The translations under genes and the position numbers were made by a program. A DNA stretch of 39,189 nt from Actinomadura livida (GTDB lineage: Bacteria > Actinomycetota > Actinomycetes > Streptosporangiales > Streptosporangiaceae), in the NCBI RefSeq assembly GCF_014648675.1, contig NZ_BMRO01000009.1, positions 255,333 to 294,521 of the forward strand. The letters are read 5' to 3'. Position 1 is the stretch's first letter. Each line of letters starts with the position of its first letter. Shown piece after piece: positions 14,778 to 23,237 of this stretch. The notes beneath the pieces were generated by a model. That model saw nothing but the letters and a program-made list of their open reading frames with translations. It was not told where the DNA came from and ran no database searches.

Positions 14778-16045
14778 CCGGCCGACGGGTAGTCATCACC
14801 GGAATGGGGGTGCTGGCGCCGGGCGGAATCGGAGTGAAGAACTTCTGGGACCTGCTCAGCACGGGCCGGACGGCGACCAGGGGGATCACCTTCTTCGACC
14901 CGTCGCCCTTCCGGTCCAGGATCGCGGCCGAGGCGGACTTCGACCCCTGGCTGCACGGCCTCGGCCCGCAGGAGACGCGGCGCATGGACCGGGCGGCGCA
15001 GTTCGCCGTCGTCACGGCGAGGGAGGCGATGGCGGACGGCGGCCTGGACCTCGGCTCCGTCGAACCACACCGCACCGGGGTCGCCATCGGCACCGCCGTG
15101 GGCGCCACCATGGGCCTCGACCGGGAGTACCGGGTGGTCAGCGACGGCGGCCGGCTCGACCTCGTCGACCACGAGTACGCCGTCCCCCACCTGTACGACT
15201 ACTTCGTGCCGAGCTCCTTCGCAGCCGAGGTCGCCTGGGCGGCCGGTGCCGAGGGCCCGGCCACCGTGGTCTCCACCGGCTGCACCTCGGGGCTGGACTC
15301 GGTCGCCTACGCCGCCGGGCTGATCCGGGACGGCTCCGCCGACGTCATGATCGCCGGCGCCACGGACGCGCCCATCTCGCCGATCACGGTGGCGTGCTTC
15401 GACGCGATCAAGGCGACCACGCCGCGCAACGACGATCCCGCGCACGCGTCCCGGCCGTTCGACCGCACCCGCAACGGCTTCGTGCTCGGCGAGGGCGCCG
15501 CGATCTTCGTCCTGGAGGAGCTGGCCGCGGCGCGCCGCCGCGGCGCCCGCCTGTACGCGGAGATCGCGGGCTACGCCTCCCGCTGCAACGCCTTCCACAT
15601 GACCGGGCTGCGGCCCGATGGAAGGGAGATGGCGGAGGCCATCCGGGCGGCGCTGGACGACGCGCGGACGAACCCGGAGGACATCGACTACATCAACGCC
15701 CACGGCTCCGGCACCAAGCAGAACGACCGGCACGAGACCGCCGCGTTCAAGCGCGGGCTCGGTGAGCACGCCCGCCGCACGCCGGTCAGCTCCATCAAGT
15801 CGATGGTCGGCCATTCGCTCGGCGCGATCGGCTCGATCGAGATCGCGGCCTCGGTCCTGGCCATGGAGAACGACGCGGTGCCGCCGACGGCCAACCTGCA
15901 CGAGCCCGACCCGGAGTGCGACCTCGACTACGTGCCGCTGACCGCGCGCGACCGGCGGACCGACACGGTACTGACGGTCGGCAGCGGATTCGGCGGCTTC
16001 CAGAGCGCGATGGTCCTCGCCCGTCCCGAAAGGAGCACGGCGTGA
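14774..16045 (+). CDS. Type II PKS ketosynthase alpha (KS-alpha)
   Basis: A 423-aa ketoacyl synthase of normal KS-alpha length. The active-site Cys170 lies in VVSTGCTSGLDS, His310 in INAHGSGTKQND and His347 in KSMVGHSLGAIGS, giving the full Cys-His-His triad. FDRTRNGFVLGEGAA and the end VGSGFGGFQSAMVLARP are typical. With the chain length factor it forms the heterodimer that condenses malonyl-ACP units into a poly-beta-ketone. ATG 14774 (MTGRRVVITGMG) is where KS-alpha proteins normally start; an upstream ATG in frame would add 28 atypical residues. The start overlaps a nine-codon leader ORF. Its stop overlaps the CLF start as GTGA. No ACP gene follows, unlike the standard KS-CLF-ACP order. 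Confidence 0.97.
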   Translation: MTGRRVVITGMGVLAPGGIGVKNFWDLLSTGRTATRGITFFDPSPFRSRIAAEADFDPWLHGLGPQETRRMDRAAQFAVVTAREAMADGGLDLGSVEPHRTGVAIGTAVGATMGLDREYRVVSDGGRLDLVDHEYAVPHLYDYFVPSSFAAEVAWAAGAEGPATVVSTGCTSGLDSVAYAAGLIRDGSADVMIAGATDAPISPITVACFDAIKATTPRNDDPAHASRPFDRTRNGFVLGEGAAIFVLEELAAARRRGARLYAEIAGYASRCNAFHMTGLRPDGREMAEAIRAALDDARTNPEDIDYINAHGSGTKQNDRHETAAFKRGLGEHARRTPVSSIKSMVGHSLGAIGSIEIAASVLAMENDAVPPTANLHEPDPECDLDYVPLTARDRRTDTVLTVGSGFGGFQSAMVLARPERSTA

Positions 16046-17265
16046 CGGCGCGGGCGGTGGTGACCGGAATCGGCGTCGTGGCTCCCAACGGGTTCGGCGT
16101 GGACGAGTACTGGTCCGCCACCTGCGGCGGGAAGAGCGGCATCGGCCGGGTCACGCGGTTCGACCCGAGCGGGTACCCGGCGCAGCTCGCCGGGGAGGTC
16201 TCCGGGTTCAGCGCCGAGGAGCACCTCCCGAGCCGGCTCGTCCCGCAGACCGACCGCATGACCCAGCTCGCCCTGGTGGGCGCGGAGCAGGCGCTCGCCG
16301 GCGCCGGGGTCAGCGTGGCCGACCTGCCCGAGTTCGGGGTGGGCGTGGTGACCGCCAGCACCTGCGGCGGGTTCGAGTTCGGCCAGCGGGAGCTCCAGAA
16401 CCTCTGGAGCAAGGGCGGCCAGTACGTCAGCGCCTACCAGTCGTTCGCCTGGTTCTACGCGGTCAACACCGGCCAGATCTCGATCAGGCACGGCATGCGG
16501 GGCCCGAGCGGCGTGCTGGTCGGGGACCAGGCGGGCGGGCTCGACGCCATCGCGCACGCCCGCCGCCATGTCCGCAACGGCAGCGACCTGATCCTGTCCG
16601 GCGGTGTCGACGCCCCGATCTGCTCGTGGGGATGGGCGGCCCAGCTCGCCGGCGGAAGGCTGAGCACCGGCGACCGGCCGGAACGCGCCTACCTCCCCTT
16701 CGACACCGGCGCGGCCGGGCACGTGCCGGGGGAGGGCGGCGGCCTGCTGACCGTCGAGAGCGCCGACGCCGCGCGGCGGCGCGGCGCGGCGCGCGTGTAC
16801 GGGGAGATCCGCGGCTACGGGTCCACCTTCGACCCGAGACCGGGCAGCGGACGCCCGCCGACGCTGCGGAAGGCGATCGAGATCGCGCTGGACGACGCGG
16901 GCCTGCCGCCGGGGGAGGTCGACGTCGTCTTCGCCGACGCCGCCGCCGTGCCGGAACTCGACCGCGTCGAGGCGGCGGCGATCACCGACGTGTTCGGACC
17001 CCGCGGGGTCCCGGTCACCGCGCCCAAGACCATGACGGGGAGGCTCGGCTCGGGGGCCGCTCCGCTGGACGTCGCGACGGCCTTCCTGGCCATGCGCGCG
17101 GGAATGATCCCGCCGACGGCGAACGTCACCCTCTCGCCCGAGTACGACATCGACCTGGTGACCACGGCGCCGCGGGCCGCGTCCGTGGACACGGCCGTCG
17201 TCCTCGCGCGGGGCCAGGGCGGCTTCAACTCCGCCGTCGTCCTGGGATCCGCCGACTGGAACTAG
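16042..17265 (+). CDS. Type II PKS chain length factor (KS-beta/CLF)
   Basis: A 407-aa partner of KS-alpha. The active-site Cys is replaced by Gln163 in VLVGDQAGGLDA, the hallmark of CLFs, where the Gln drives malonyl-ACP decarboxylation. PFDTGAAGHVPGEGGGLL and ARGQGGFNSAVVLG are conserved family segments. CLF residues at the dimer interface set chain length, but I cannot assign octaketide or decaketide by eye. GTG 16042 has AAGGAG upstream and overlaps the KS-alpha stop by four bases, indicating translational coupling and 1:1 expression. It is the last gene of the rightward operon; the next gene is convergent. Confidence 0.96.
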   Translation: MTARAVVTGIGVVAPNGFGVDEYWSATCGGKSGIGRVTRFDPSGYPAQLAGEVSGFSAEEHLPSRLVPQTDRMTQLALVGAEQALAGAGVSVADLPEFGVGVVTASTCGGFEFGQRELQNLWSKGGQYVSAYQSFAWFYAVNTGQISIRHGMRGPSGVLVGDQAGGLDAIAHARRHVRNGSDLILSGGVDAPICSWGWAAQLAGGRLSTGDRPERAYLPFDTGAAGHVPGEGGGLLTVESADAARRRGAARVYGEIRGYGSTFDPRPGSGRPPTLRKAIEIALDDAGLPPGEVDVVFADAAAVPELDRVEAAAITDVFGPRGVPVTAPKTMTGRLGSGAAPLDVATAFLAMRAGMIPPTANVTLSPEYDIDLVTTAPRAASVDTAVVLARGQGGFNSAVVLGSADWN

Positions 17266-17276
17266 GCCCCGCCCTC

Positions 17277-17320
17277 GAACCGCGGCCGGCTGCGCGGCGG
17301 TCGCCTTCCGGCGGCGGTTC
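17277..17320. terminator. Imperfect hairpin between CLF and VOC genes
   Basis: Outer arms GAACCGC (17277-17283) and GCGGTTC (17314-17320), plus an inner GCCGG/CCGGC pair, form an imperfect stem between convergent stops at 17265 and 17321. Confidence 0.45.
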
Positions 17321-17782
17321 TCAGGCGGCCGCCGAGTCCGCGGAGAGGTCGATCCGCCAGGAGATCCCGAAACGGTCGCTCACCCACGCGAACCTCGGGC
17401 TGAAGCCGTAGTCGCGCGCCGGCAGGTGTATCTCGCCGCCTTCGGCGAGGGCCTCGTAGAGCTTGTCGAAGTCCTCCACCGAGTCCCGCTGGATGTAGAT
17501 CGTCATGGCCGGGTTGAACGTGAACTCGTGCCAGGGCATGAGGTCGTGGAGCCGGCTGTCCGGCGGCGGCGTGTTGCTGCAGACGACCTGCTGGCCCGCG
17601 AGCTTGAAGATCCCGTACTGCAGGGTGCCCTCGGTCCACCCGGAGTCCTCGGCGCGGGCGCGGATGACCTGGAGGACCTCGCCGTCCTCGAACAGCGACG
17701 TGTAGAAGTCCATCGCCTCTTCGGCGTTCCCGTGGAACATCAGGAAGACGGAGAGTTGCTGCGTGCTCGGCTCGGACGTCAT
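17321..17782 (-). CDS. PhnB-like VOC-superfamily protein
   Basis: A 153-aa protein. SVFLMFHGNAEEAMDFYTSLFEDGEV (about 11-36) is the opening of the PF06983 (PhnB / 3-demethylubiquinone methyltransferase-like) family of the glyoxalase/VOC fold. TIYIQRDSVEDFDKLYEAL and the end FAWVSDRFGISWRID are also typical. Despite the family name these proteins are not methyltransferases; most have no known function. ATG 17782 is preceded by AAGGAG, which excludes the longer upstream reading. It converges on the CLF gene and may or may not belong to the polyketide cluster. VOC proteins can act in antibiotic resistance or oxygenation, but nothing here shows either. Confidence 0.85.
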   Translation of the reverse strand: MTSEPSTQQLSVFLMFHGNAEEAMDFYTSLFEDGEVLQVIRARAEDSGWTEGTLQYGIFKLAGQQVVCSNTPPPDSRLHDLMPWHEFTFNPAMTIYIQRDSVEDFDKLYEALAEGGEIHLPARDYGFSPRFAWVSDRFGISWRIDLSADSAAA

Positions 17783-18099
17783 GGCTGCTCCTTGTCGGGA
17801 GGGATCGGTGAGGGAGCGTCCCCGGCCGGGAACGACGCGTCGAGTTCCAGGAAGAGCCGCCGCTCCCGCGCCGGGAGGCTCGACGGGCCCCATCATCGCG
17901 GCGGCCGCTCTCCACCCGGTCAAGCCTCGCTCGACGGCCCATGGTGCAAACCTGACCATTTTATTGCGTGCCATGCATTGTTGTAATGATCCGGTGCGAA
18001 TGGCGCTAATAGCCTGACAATGCATGGCGCTCGGCGCAGCGTTGTGGTCATATGAATCCGGCAGGAGTGCGCAGCGAAGTCGAGAGGAATGAATCGAAT
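17783..18099. promoter_or_regulatory. Divergent intergenic region with a 12-bp perfect inverted repeat
   Basis: This 317-bp gap separates the leftward VOC gene from the rightward lectin gene. Its right half is AT-richer than the surroundings. GCCATGCATTGT (17970-17981) and ACAATGCATGGC (18017-18028) are perfect reverse complements separated by 35 bases. Between them lie TTGTAA and TAATAG, which could be promoter elements for the lectin gene, though the spacing is poor. The left part (17783-17940) shows nothing I can name. Confidence 0.5.
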
Positions 18100-19164
18100 A
18101 TGAGACGTGGGCTGACCGGTGTCATCGCGGTCCTGGGAGTCGCCGCGGCCGTCGCGTCGACCGGAAACGCCTCGGCGGCCCACCGGGCGCCGGGCGCGGT
18201 GCTGTTCGACGAGTCGTTCACCGGAGCCACCGCGGACTCGCGGCTGATCGGGTACGGGGCCGCCTGCCTGACGGGCGCGCGGCGCGGAGGCCGGGTCCAG
18301 GAGGCGGCCAACCACCCGCTCGGCGGATGCCACCCCGGCCCGGCCGGGCCCGTGCCGCCGGCCGGCGCGGCGCCCCGCGGATACCTCCAGCTCACCGACG
18401 CCCACTACGAGGAGACCGGCGCCGTGATGTTCGACTCGCCGATCCCGGCGGCGAACGGCGTGGAGGCGACCTTCGAGCAGTGGCAGTACGGCAACACCAC
18501 CCGGACGCCGGCGGACGGGATCTCCTTCTTCCTCACCGACGGCGCCGGGCGGCTCACCACGCCGGGCGCGTTCGGCGGCAGCCTGGGTTATGCCCAGAAA
18601 CTGCCGGACGGCAGGGCGGACGCGCAATTCGTCCCTGGCGTCGACGGCGGATATCTCGGTATCGGACTCGACGTTCTGGGCGACTACTTCGGCGACGGAG
18701 AAAGGCGCGGGAATGGCTGCGCGCAGCGTTCCCCGGCCGGGACGCGTTTCCCGGCGCCTTCTCCCGGCGCCAACATCGTCACCGCCCGCGGACCGGGGAA
18801 CGACATCGACGGCTACTGCTTCCTCGCCGCCACGACGCGCAACACGACGACCACCGGTCCCTGGACGTCGTCGCTTCCCGGGCGGCTCAACGGGGATCTG
18901 CGGGAGATGCCCGCCGGCGTGACACCGGCACGAGCCGAGGCCCTGCTGGAGCCGGTGAAGCGGGTCGTCCGCGTCGCGGTGCCGCCCGGGCCCAACGCGA
19001 TGGCGACGGTCGACATCGACTTCGGCAACGGCTTCCAGCGAGTGCTGCGGTTCCGTGTGCCGCAGCCCGTTCCGAACACCGTCAAGTTCGGGTTCGCCGC
19101 CTCCACGGGGCCGTTCACCGACGTGCACCTCATCCGCAAGGTGACCCTGCGCTCCATACGTTGA
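18100..19164 (+). CDS. Secreted L-type lectin-like protein
   Basis: A 354-aa protein. Residues 1-27 form a Sec signal peptide: MRRGL, a hydrophobic core VIAVLGVAAAVA and a cleavage site near NASAA/H. The mature part looks like a bacterial legume-type (concanavalin-like) lectin domain: LFDESFTG at its start, TFEQWQYGNTTRTPADGISFFLTDG as the strand with the conserved DG-SFFL, GGSLGYAQ, and GGYLGIGLDVLGDYF, where the Asp is typical of this fold. ATG 18100 with GAGAGGAA upstream is chosen over ATG 18052, since it starts right at the signal peptide. Such lectins bind extracellular polysaccharides. It is followed by a GH15 enzyme 52 bp on, possibly co-transcribed. I see no link to polyketide synthesis. 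Confidence 0.82.
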   Translation: MRRGLTGVIAVLGVAAAVASTGNASAAHRAPGAVLFDESFTGATADSRLIGYGAACLTGARRGGRVQEAANHPLGGCHPGPAGPVPPAGAAPRGYLQLTDAHYEETGAVMFDSPIPAANGVEATFEQWQYGNTTRTPADGISFFLTDGAGRLTTPGAFGGSLGYAQKLPDGRADAQFVPGVDGGYLGIGLDVLGDYFGDGERRGNGCAQRSPAGTRFPAPSPGANIVTARGPGNDIDGYCFLAATTRNTTTTGPWTSSLPGRLNGDLREMPAGVTPARAEALLEPVKRVVRVAVPPGPNAMATVDIDFGNGFQRVLRFRVPQPVPNTVKFGFAASTGPFTDVHLIRKVTLRSIR

Positions 19165-19216
19165 CCAGCCCGGAAACGCGACTCCTGAGGCCGGACGGAA
19201 CGTCCGGTCCAGGCGC

Positions 19217-21028
19217 ATGACGGCCATCCGGGCCGGCGGCCACGTCCGGCTGCGCGACTACGCGGTGATCGGCGACGGGCGCAGTGCCGCGCTGGTCGCC
19301 GCCGACGGGTCGGTGGACTGGCTGGGGCTGCCCGACCTCGACTCGCCCTCGCTGTTCGCCGCCGTCCTCGACCCCGCCCGGGGCGGCCGCTTCCTGCTGG
19401 AGCCGGAGGAGCCCTGCACGGTCGCGCGCCGGTACCTGCCGGGCACGAACGTGCTGGAGACCACGTTCACCACCGGCCGCGGCACCGCGCGGGTCACCGA
19501 CGCGCTGACCCTGGACGGCGGCGGGGCACTCGGCCCCATGCGGGAACTGCAGCGGCGCCTCGACGGCGTGGCGGGCACCGTGCCGATGCGCTGGAGCGTC
19601 CAGCCCCGGTTCGGCTACGGTGCCCGCCGCCCGCGGTTCACGAGCCGCGGCGGTGTACCGGTGGTGACGGCCGGCGCGGACGCGCTCGCGGTGCGCGCCT
19701 GGGACGCGGGCGAGCCGCGGTGCGACGGCGGGGCGATCAGCGGCCGCCTGGACCTCTGCCAGGGGCGGCGGGCCCTGCTGGCGATGCCGTTCGCGCACCA
19801 GGAACCGCTCGTCCTGCCGACCCGCGCCGAATGCGACGCCCGTCTGGAGCGCACCATCGCGGTCTGGCGCGGCTGGGCGGCGGAGCGGCGGTTCGGGGGC
19901 ATGTGGCGGGACGCCGTGCTGCGCAGCGCCCTGGCGCTCAAGCTGCTGATCTTCGCGCCCTCGGGGGCGATCGCCGCCGCGGCGACCTGCTCGCTCCCGG
20001 AGGACGTCGGAGGCGAGCGCAACTGGGACTATCGCTTCTGCTGGGTCCGCGACTCGGTCTTCACCCTCGACGCGCTCCTCCGGCTGGGCTGCTCCGCCGA
20101 GGCGGACGCCTTCTTCTGGTGGCTCATGCACGCCACCCAGCTCACCCATCCGCGGCTGCGCGTCCTCTACCGGCTGGACGGCGGCGCCCGCGCCCCGGAA
20201 CGGACGCTCCCCCTCGCCGGGTACCGCGGCTCCAGACCGGTGCGCGCCGGCAACGCGGCGGGCGCCCAGCTCCAGCTCGACACCTACGGCGAGCTGCTGC
20301 AGACCGGCTGGCTGTACGCCGGTGCCACCGGGCGGCTGGACGCGGACATCGCGCGGCGCCTGGCGGAGCTGGCCGACCTCGTCTGCACCGCCTGGCGGCG
20401 GCCGGACTCGGGCATCTGGGAGGTCCGCAGCGCGCCCCTGCACTTCACCCAGTCGAAGATGATGTGCTGGATCGCCCTCGACCGGGCCATCGACCTGAGC
20501 GGGCGCGGGCTGATCCCGGACCGCGGCGCTGCCCGCTGGCGGACCGCCCGCGACCAGGTGCGCGACTTCGTCGAGACGCGCTGCTTCTCCGCGGACCGCC
20601 GCTGCTACACGCGCTCCGCGGACAGCCCCGAACTGGACGCCGCCGTCCTGCTCGGCCTTCTCCACGGCTACGCGCCGCCCGGCGACCCCCGGATGCGCGC
20701 CACGGTCGACGCGATAGGGCGGGAGCTGCGGCACGGCCCGTACGTCGCCAGGTACTCCGGCGAGGACGGGCTGGCCGGCACCGAGGGCGCGTTCCTGGCC
20801 TGCTCCTTCTGGCTCGCCGAGTGCCTCGCCCGCACCGGGCGTCTCGGCGAGGCCGTCGCGCTGATGGACGAACTGGTCGGCCTGGCCAACGACGTCGGCC
20901 TGTACAGCGAGGAGATCGATCCGGACACCGGCGCCTTCCTGGGCAACCTGCCGCAGGGGCTGAGCCACCTCGCGCTGATCAGCGCCGCGTGCGCCATCGG
21001 CTCGGCCGCCGGGGAGGCGGGCAGGTGA
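19217..21028 (+). CDS. GH15 glycoside hydrolase (trehalase/glucoamylase-like)
   Basis: A 603-aa protein with the trehalase-like N-terminal beta-sandwich (LRDYAVIGDGRSAALVAADGSVDWLGLPD, about 12-40) and a C-terminal alpha/alpha barrel. ERNWDYRFCWVRDS (267-280) and GIWEVRSAPLHFTQSK (399-414) are GH15 signatures, and Glu402 is the likely general acid; SEEIDPDTGAFLGNLPQGLSH carries the probable general base. Members hydrolyse alpha,alpha-trehalose or alpha-glucans in the cytoplasm; no signal peptide is seen. Start ATG 19217 places the domain correctly, though its ribosome binding site is weak. The stop overlaps the next gene's GTG as GTGA. It looks like a housekeeping or stress gene outside the polyketide cluster. 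Confidence 0.9.
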   Translation: MTAIRAGGHVRLRDYAVIGDGRSAALVAADGSVDWLGLPDLDSPSLFAAVLDPARGGRFLLEPEEPCTVARRYLPGTNVLETTFTTGRGTARVTDALTLDGGGALGPMRELQRRLDGVAGTVPMRWSVQPRFGYGARRPRFTSRGGVPVVTAGADALAVRAWDAGEPRCDGGAISGRLDLCQGRRALLAMPFAHQEPLVLPTRAECDARLERTIAVWRGWAAERRFGGMWRDAVLRSALALKLLIFAPSGAIAAAATCSLPEDVGGERNWDYRFCWVRDSVFTLDALLRLGCSAEADAFFWWLMHATQLTHPRLRVLYRLDGGARAPERTLPLAGYRGSRPVRAGNAAGAQLQLDTYGELLQTGWLYAGATGRLDADIARRLAELADLVCTAWRRPDSGIWEVRSAPLHFTQSKMMCWIALDRAIDLSGRGLIPDRGAARWRTARDQVRDFVETRCFSADRRCYTRSADSPELDAAVLLGLLHGYAPPGDPRMRATVDAIGRELRHGPYVARYSGEDGLAGTEGAFLACSFWLAECLARTGRLGEAVALMDELVGLANDVGLYSEEIDPDTGAFLGNLPQGLSHLALISAACAIGSAAGEAGR

Positions 21029-21510
21029 GCGCCTGGGGGACCGCCGCGGGCGCGTTCGTCGGCACGCTGGTGCTGACCACCGTCCTGCGGGCCGCCAGCG
21101 AGTTCCGGCTCACCCGCATGGACCTGCCGTTCCTGCTCGGCACCGCCGTGACCGCGAACCGGCCCCGCGCCAAGGCGATCGGCTACCTCATGCACTTCGC
21201 CAACGGTCAGATGTTCGCGTTCGTCTACTACGCCGTCTTCGTCGCCATCGGCCACGCCGGCTGGTGGCTCGGGGCCGTCTTCGGCCTGGTGCACGGCCTG
21301 TTCGCCGGGACCGCACTGGTGAACACCCTGCTGCCCTTGGTCCACCCGAGGATGGGCAGCCCCCTGACCAGCGCCCCCGACGTCGCCCTCCTGGAACCCC
21401 CGGGCTTCCTGATGCGCAACTACGGCCCCAGCACGCCCCTGGTCACCGTCCTGGCCCACGTGGCCTACGGATCCATAGTCGGCGGCTTCACCACCCTCAA
21501 CCCCGATTGA
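21025..21510 (+). CDS. Hypothetical four-helix membrane protein
   Basis: A 161-aa protein with about four hydrophobic segments: residues 5-25, 50-75 (IGYLMHFANGQMFAFVYYAVFVAI), 78-103 (WWLGAVFGLVHGLFAGTALVNTLLPLV) and 138-157. GTG 21025 overlaps the GH15 stop by four bases and has GGAGG-like sequence upstream, so it is translationally coupled to the glycosidase. I do not recognise a characterised family. The order in the operon suggests a membrane partner of GH15 physiology, but nothing in the sequence gives a function. No stop-proximal hairpin is obvious. Confidence 0.8.
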   Translation: MSAWGTAAGAFVGTLVLTTVLRAASEFRLTRMDLPFLLGTAVTANRPRAKAIGYLMHFANGQMFAFVYYAVFVAIGHAGWWLGAVFGLVHGLFAGTALVNTLLPLVHPRMGSPLTSAPDVALLEPPGFLMRNYGPSTPLVTVLAHVAYGSIVGGFTTLNPD

Positions 21511-21555
21511 CCACTTGGGGAGGCTGAGGGAACGGCAGGCGGCACCAAGGTAGTT

Positions 21556-21571
21556 TCGACGTCGAAGTCGA
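21556..21571. promoter_or_regulatory. Operator site 1 of the acyl-CoA regulon
   Basis: TCGACGTCGAAGTCGA is a 16-bp near-palindrome (one mismatched position) 90 bp upstream of the NTF2-like gene. It has the same GAC-N6-GTC layout as sites at 27478, 29196, 32237, 35739 and 35820. A weak -10 (TAGGAT, 21574-21579) follows. Confidence 0.65.
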
Positions 21572-21660
21572 GTTAGGATCGGGGCGTGCGCGGCGCGGAA
21601 CGGCCGCGCGCGGGCGGGCCGTACGGCGCGCATCCCGAATCCTGCCGAGGGGGGTCGAGC

Positions 21661-22104
21661 GTGGACGGTTCACGCATCGCCGACATCATCGAGATCGAAC
21701 AGCTGCTCGCGCGCTACGCGGCCGGCATGACGATGGACGACGTGGACGCGGTCCTCGCCGTGTTCGCGCCGGGCGGCACCTACAGCGCCTTCGGGGAGAA
21801 GTACGGGACCGCCGACTTCCCCTCGCTCATGGCGGCCGCGCCGAAGGGGGTGTTCTCCGTGAGCACCCCGGCGATCGAGTTCGACGGGGACGACGCGGCG
21901 ACGGGTGTGCAGCCGCTGTGCTTCGTCGCCCAGGCCGACCACTCGATGCGGATCGGCTACTACACCGACGCGTACCGGCGGACGCCGGACGGGTGGCGGC
22001 TGGAGACCAGGGCCATGACGTTCCTGCGCCGCGACGGTTCCCGGGACTCCGGCCGCCCGCACGACCCCCGGCGTCCGGTGCCCGGGCAGACGTCCGCGAA
22101 CTGA
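21661..22104 (+). CDS. SnoaL/NTF2-like protein
   Basis: A 147-aa protein with the layout of SnoaL-like NTF2 folds: IADIIEIEQLLARYAAGMTMDDVDAVLAVFAPGGTYSAF at the N-terminus, and YYTDAYRRTPDGWRLETRAMTFLRR at the end of the domain. The family includes hydratases, isomerases and dehydratases, and small proteins of unknown function encoded with acyl-CoA dehydrogenases in catabolic clusters. GTG 21661 has GAGGGGGG upstream. It heads the rightward operon with the first heteromeric acyl-CoA dehydrogenase pair, two bases separating its stop from the next ATG, and operator site 1 lies upstream. A dehydratase or isomerase role on the same substrate is plausible but unproven. Confidence 0.82.
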   Translation: MDGSRIADIIEIEQLLARYAAGMTMDDVDAVLAVFAPGGTYSAFGEKYGTADFPSLMAAAPKGVFSVSTPAIEFDGDDAATGVQPLCFVAQADHSMRIGYYTDAYRRTPDGWRLETRAMTFLRRDGSRDSGRPHDPRRPVPGQTSAN

Positions 22105-22106
22105 GC

Positions 22107-23237
22107 ATGGACCTGCAGGAGTTTCGCGCGGGCCTGGACGGCTGGCTCGACGAGCACGGGCCCGAACTCGTCCCGCCGCACGGCCCCGGCGTCACGCTCG
22201 ACGCGGAGATGGAGCACCTCTCCAAGGTCAAGCGGCTGACGTACGAAGCGGGCTGGATGCGATGGGGCTGGCCCGAACGCGTCGGAGGGCTCGGCGGGTC
22301 CACGCTCATGCGCGCCTACCTCGGTGAGGCGCTGGCGTCCCGGGACCTGATCGAGCCGGGCATCTACTCCATGACCGAGGTGCTCGCGCCGACCATGATC
22401 GAGTTCGCCCGGCCCGCGCTGGCGGCGGAGATGGTCCCGCGGCTGCTGCGCGGCGACGAGACGTGGTGCCAGGGGTTCTCCGAGCCGAGCACCGGCAGCA
22501 ACCTGGGCTCCCTGGCGTGCCGGGCCCGCCCGGACGGTGACGACTGGGTGGTGAGCGGCCAGAAGGTGTGGACGAGCCTGGCGCAGTACGCCGACCGCTG
22601 CGTCCTGCTGACCCGGACCGGCTCCCCGGAGTCGGGCCACCGGGGCATCACCGCGCTGTTCGTCGACATGGACTCGCCGGGCATCACGGTCCGCCCGATC
22701 CAGGCGATGCACGGGCGGGACGAGTTCTGCGAGGTGTTCTTCGACGAGGTGCGCGTCCCCGGCGACCGCACGCTGGGCGAGGTCGACGGCGGCTGGGCCG
22801 TCGCGATGGACCTGCTGCCCTACGAGCGGAGCACCTCGCTGTGGCATCGCGGCGCGTTCCTGCGGCAGCGGCTGGAGCATCTGCTCGCCTCCCCGCCGGG
22901 TGAGGCGCTGGACCCGGCCGACCTCGGCGAGGCGGCCCAGCTGGCGTTCGCGTTCCACGCCCGTTCCCGGGCGACGCAGTACCGGATGGCCGGCGGTGAG
23001 CGGCTCGGCCCGGAGACCTCGGTCGACAAGGTGCTGCTCGCGACCACGGAGCAGGCGGTGTACGACCTGGTCGCGGACGCGGCGGCGGCGGACGTCGCGC
23101 TGGGCGACGACCCGGACGGCGCGCGCTGGCGGACCGAGTTCCTGTACTCGCGGGCGGCGACGATCTACGGCGGGAGCGCCGAGATCCAGCGGAACATCAT
23201 CGCGCGCCGGCTGCTCGACCTGGGAGTGGACCGATGA
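22107..23237 (+). CDS. Acyl-CoA dehydrogenase, catalytic subunit of heteromeric pair 1
   Basis: A 376-aa acyl-CoA dehydrogenase. WCQGFSEPSTGSNLGSLACRA and VSGQKVWTSLAQYADRCVLLTRT (middle domain) form the FAD/substrate site, and ATIYGGSAEIQRNIIARRLLDLG is the C-terminal FAD segment. The usual C-terminal catalytic Glu (YEGT) is Gly here (YGGS). Glu240 in LLPYERSTSLW is at the alternative position used by heteromeric FadE-type enzymes. This pattern, plus an overlapping shorter ACAD gene, matches the alpha2beta2 dehydrogenases of actinobacterial steroid side-chain degradation. ATG 22107 begins two bases after the upstream stop. The stop overlaps the next gene by ATGA. Confidence 0.92.
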   Translation: MDLQEFRAGLDGWLDEHGPELVPPHGPGVTLDAEMEHLSKVKRLTYEAGWMRWGWPERVGGLGGSTLMRAYLGEALASRDLIEPGIYSMTEVLAPTMIEFARPALAAEMVPRLLRGDETWCQGFSEPSTGSNLGSLACRARPDGDDWVVSGQKVWTSLAQYADRCVLLTRTGSPESGHRGITALFVDMDSPGITVRPIQAMHGRDEFCEVFFDEVRVPGDRTLGEVDGGWAVAMDLLPYERSTSLWHRGAFLRQRLEHLLASPPGEALDPADLGEAAQLAFAFHARSRATQYRMAGGERLGPETSVDKVLLATTEQAVYDLVADAAAADVALGDDPDGARWRTEFLYSRAATIYGGSAEIQRNIIARRLLDLGVDR

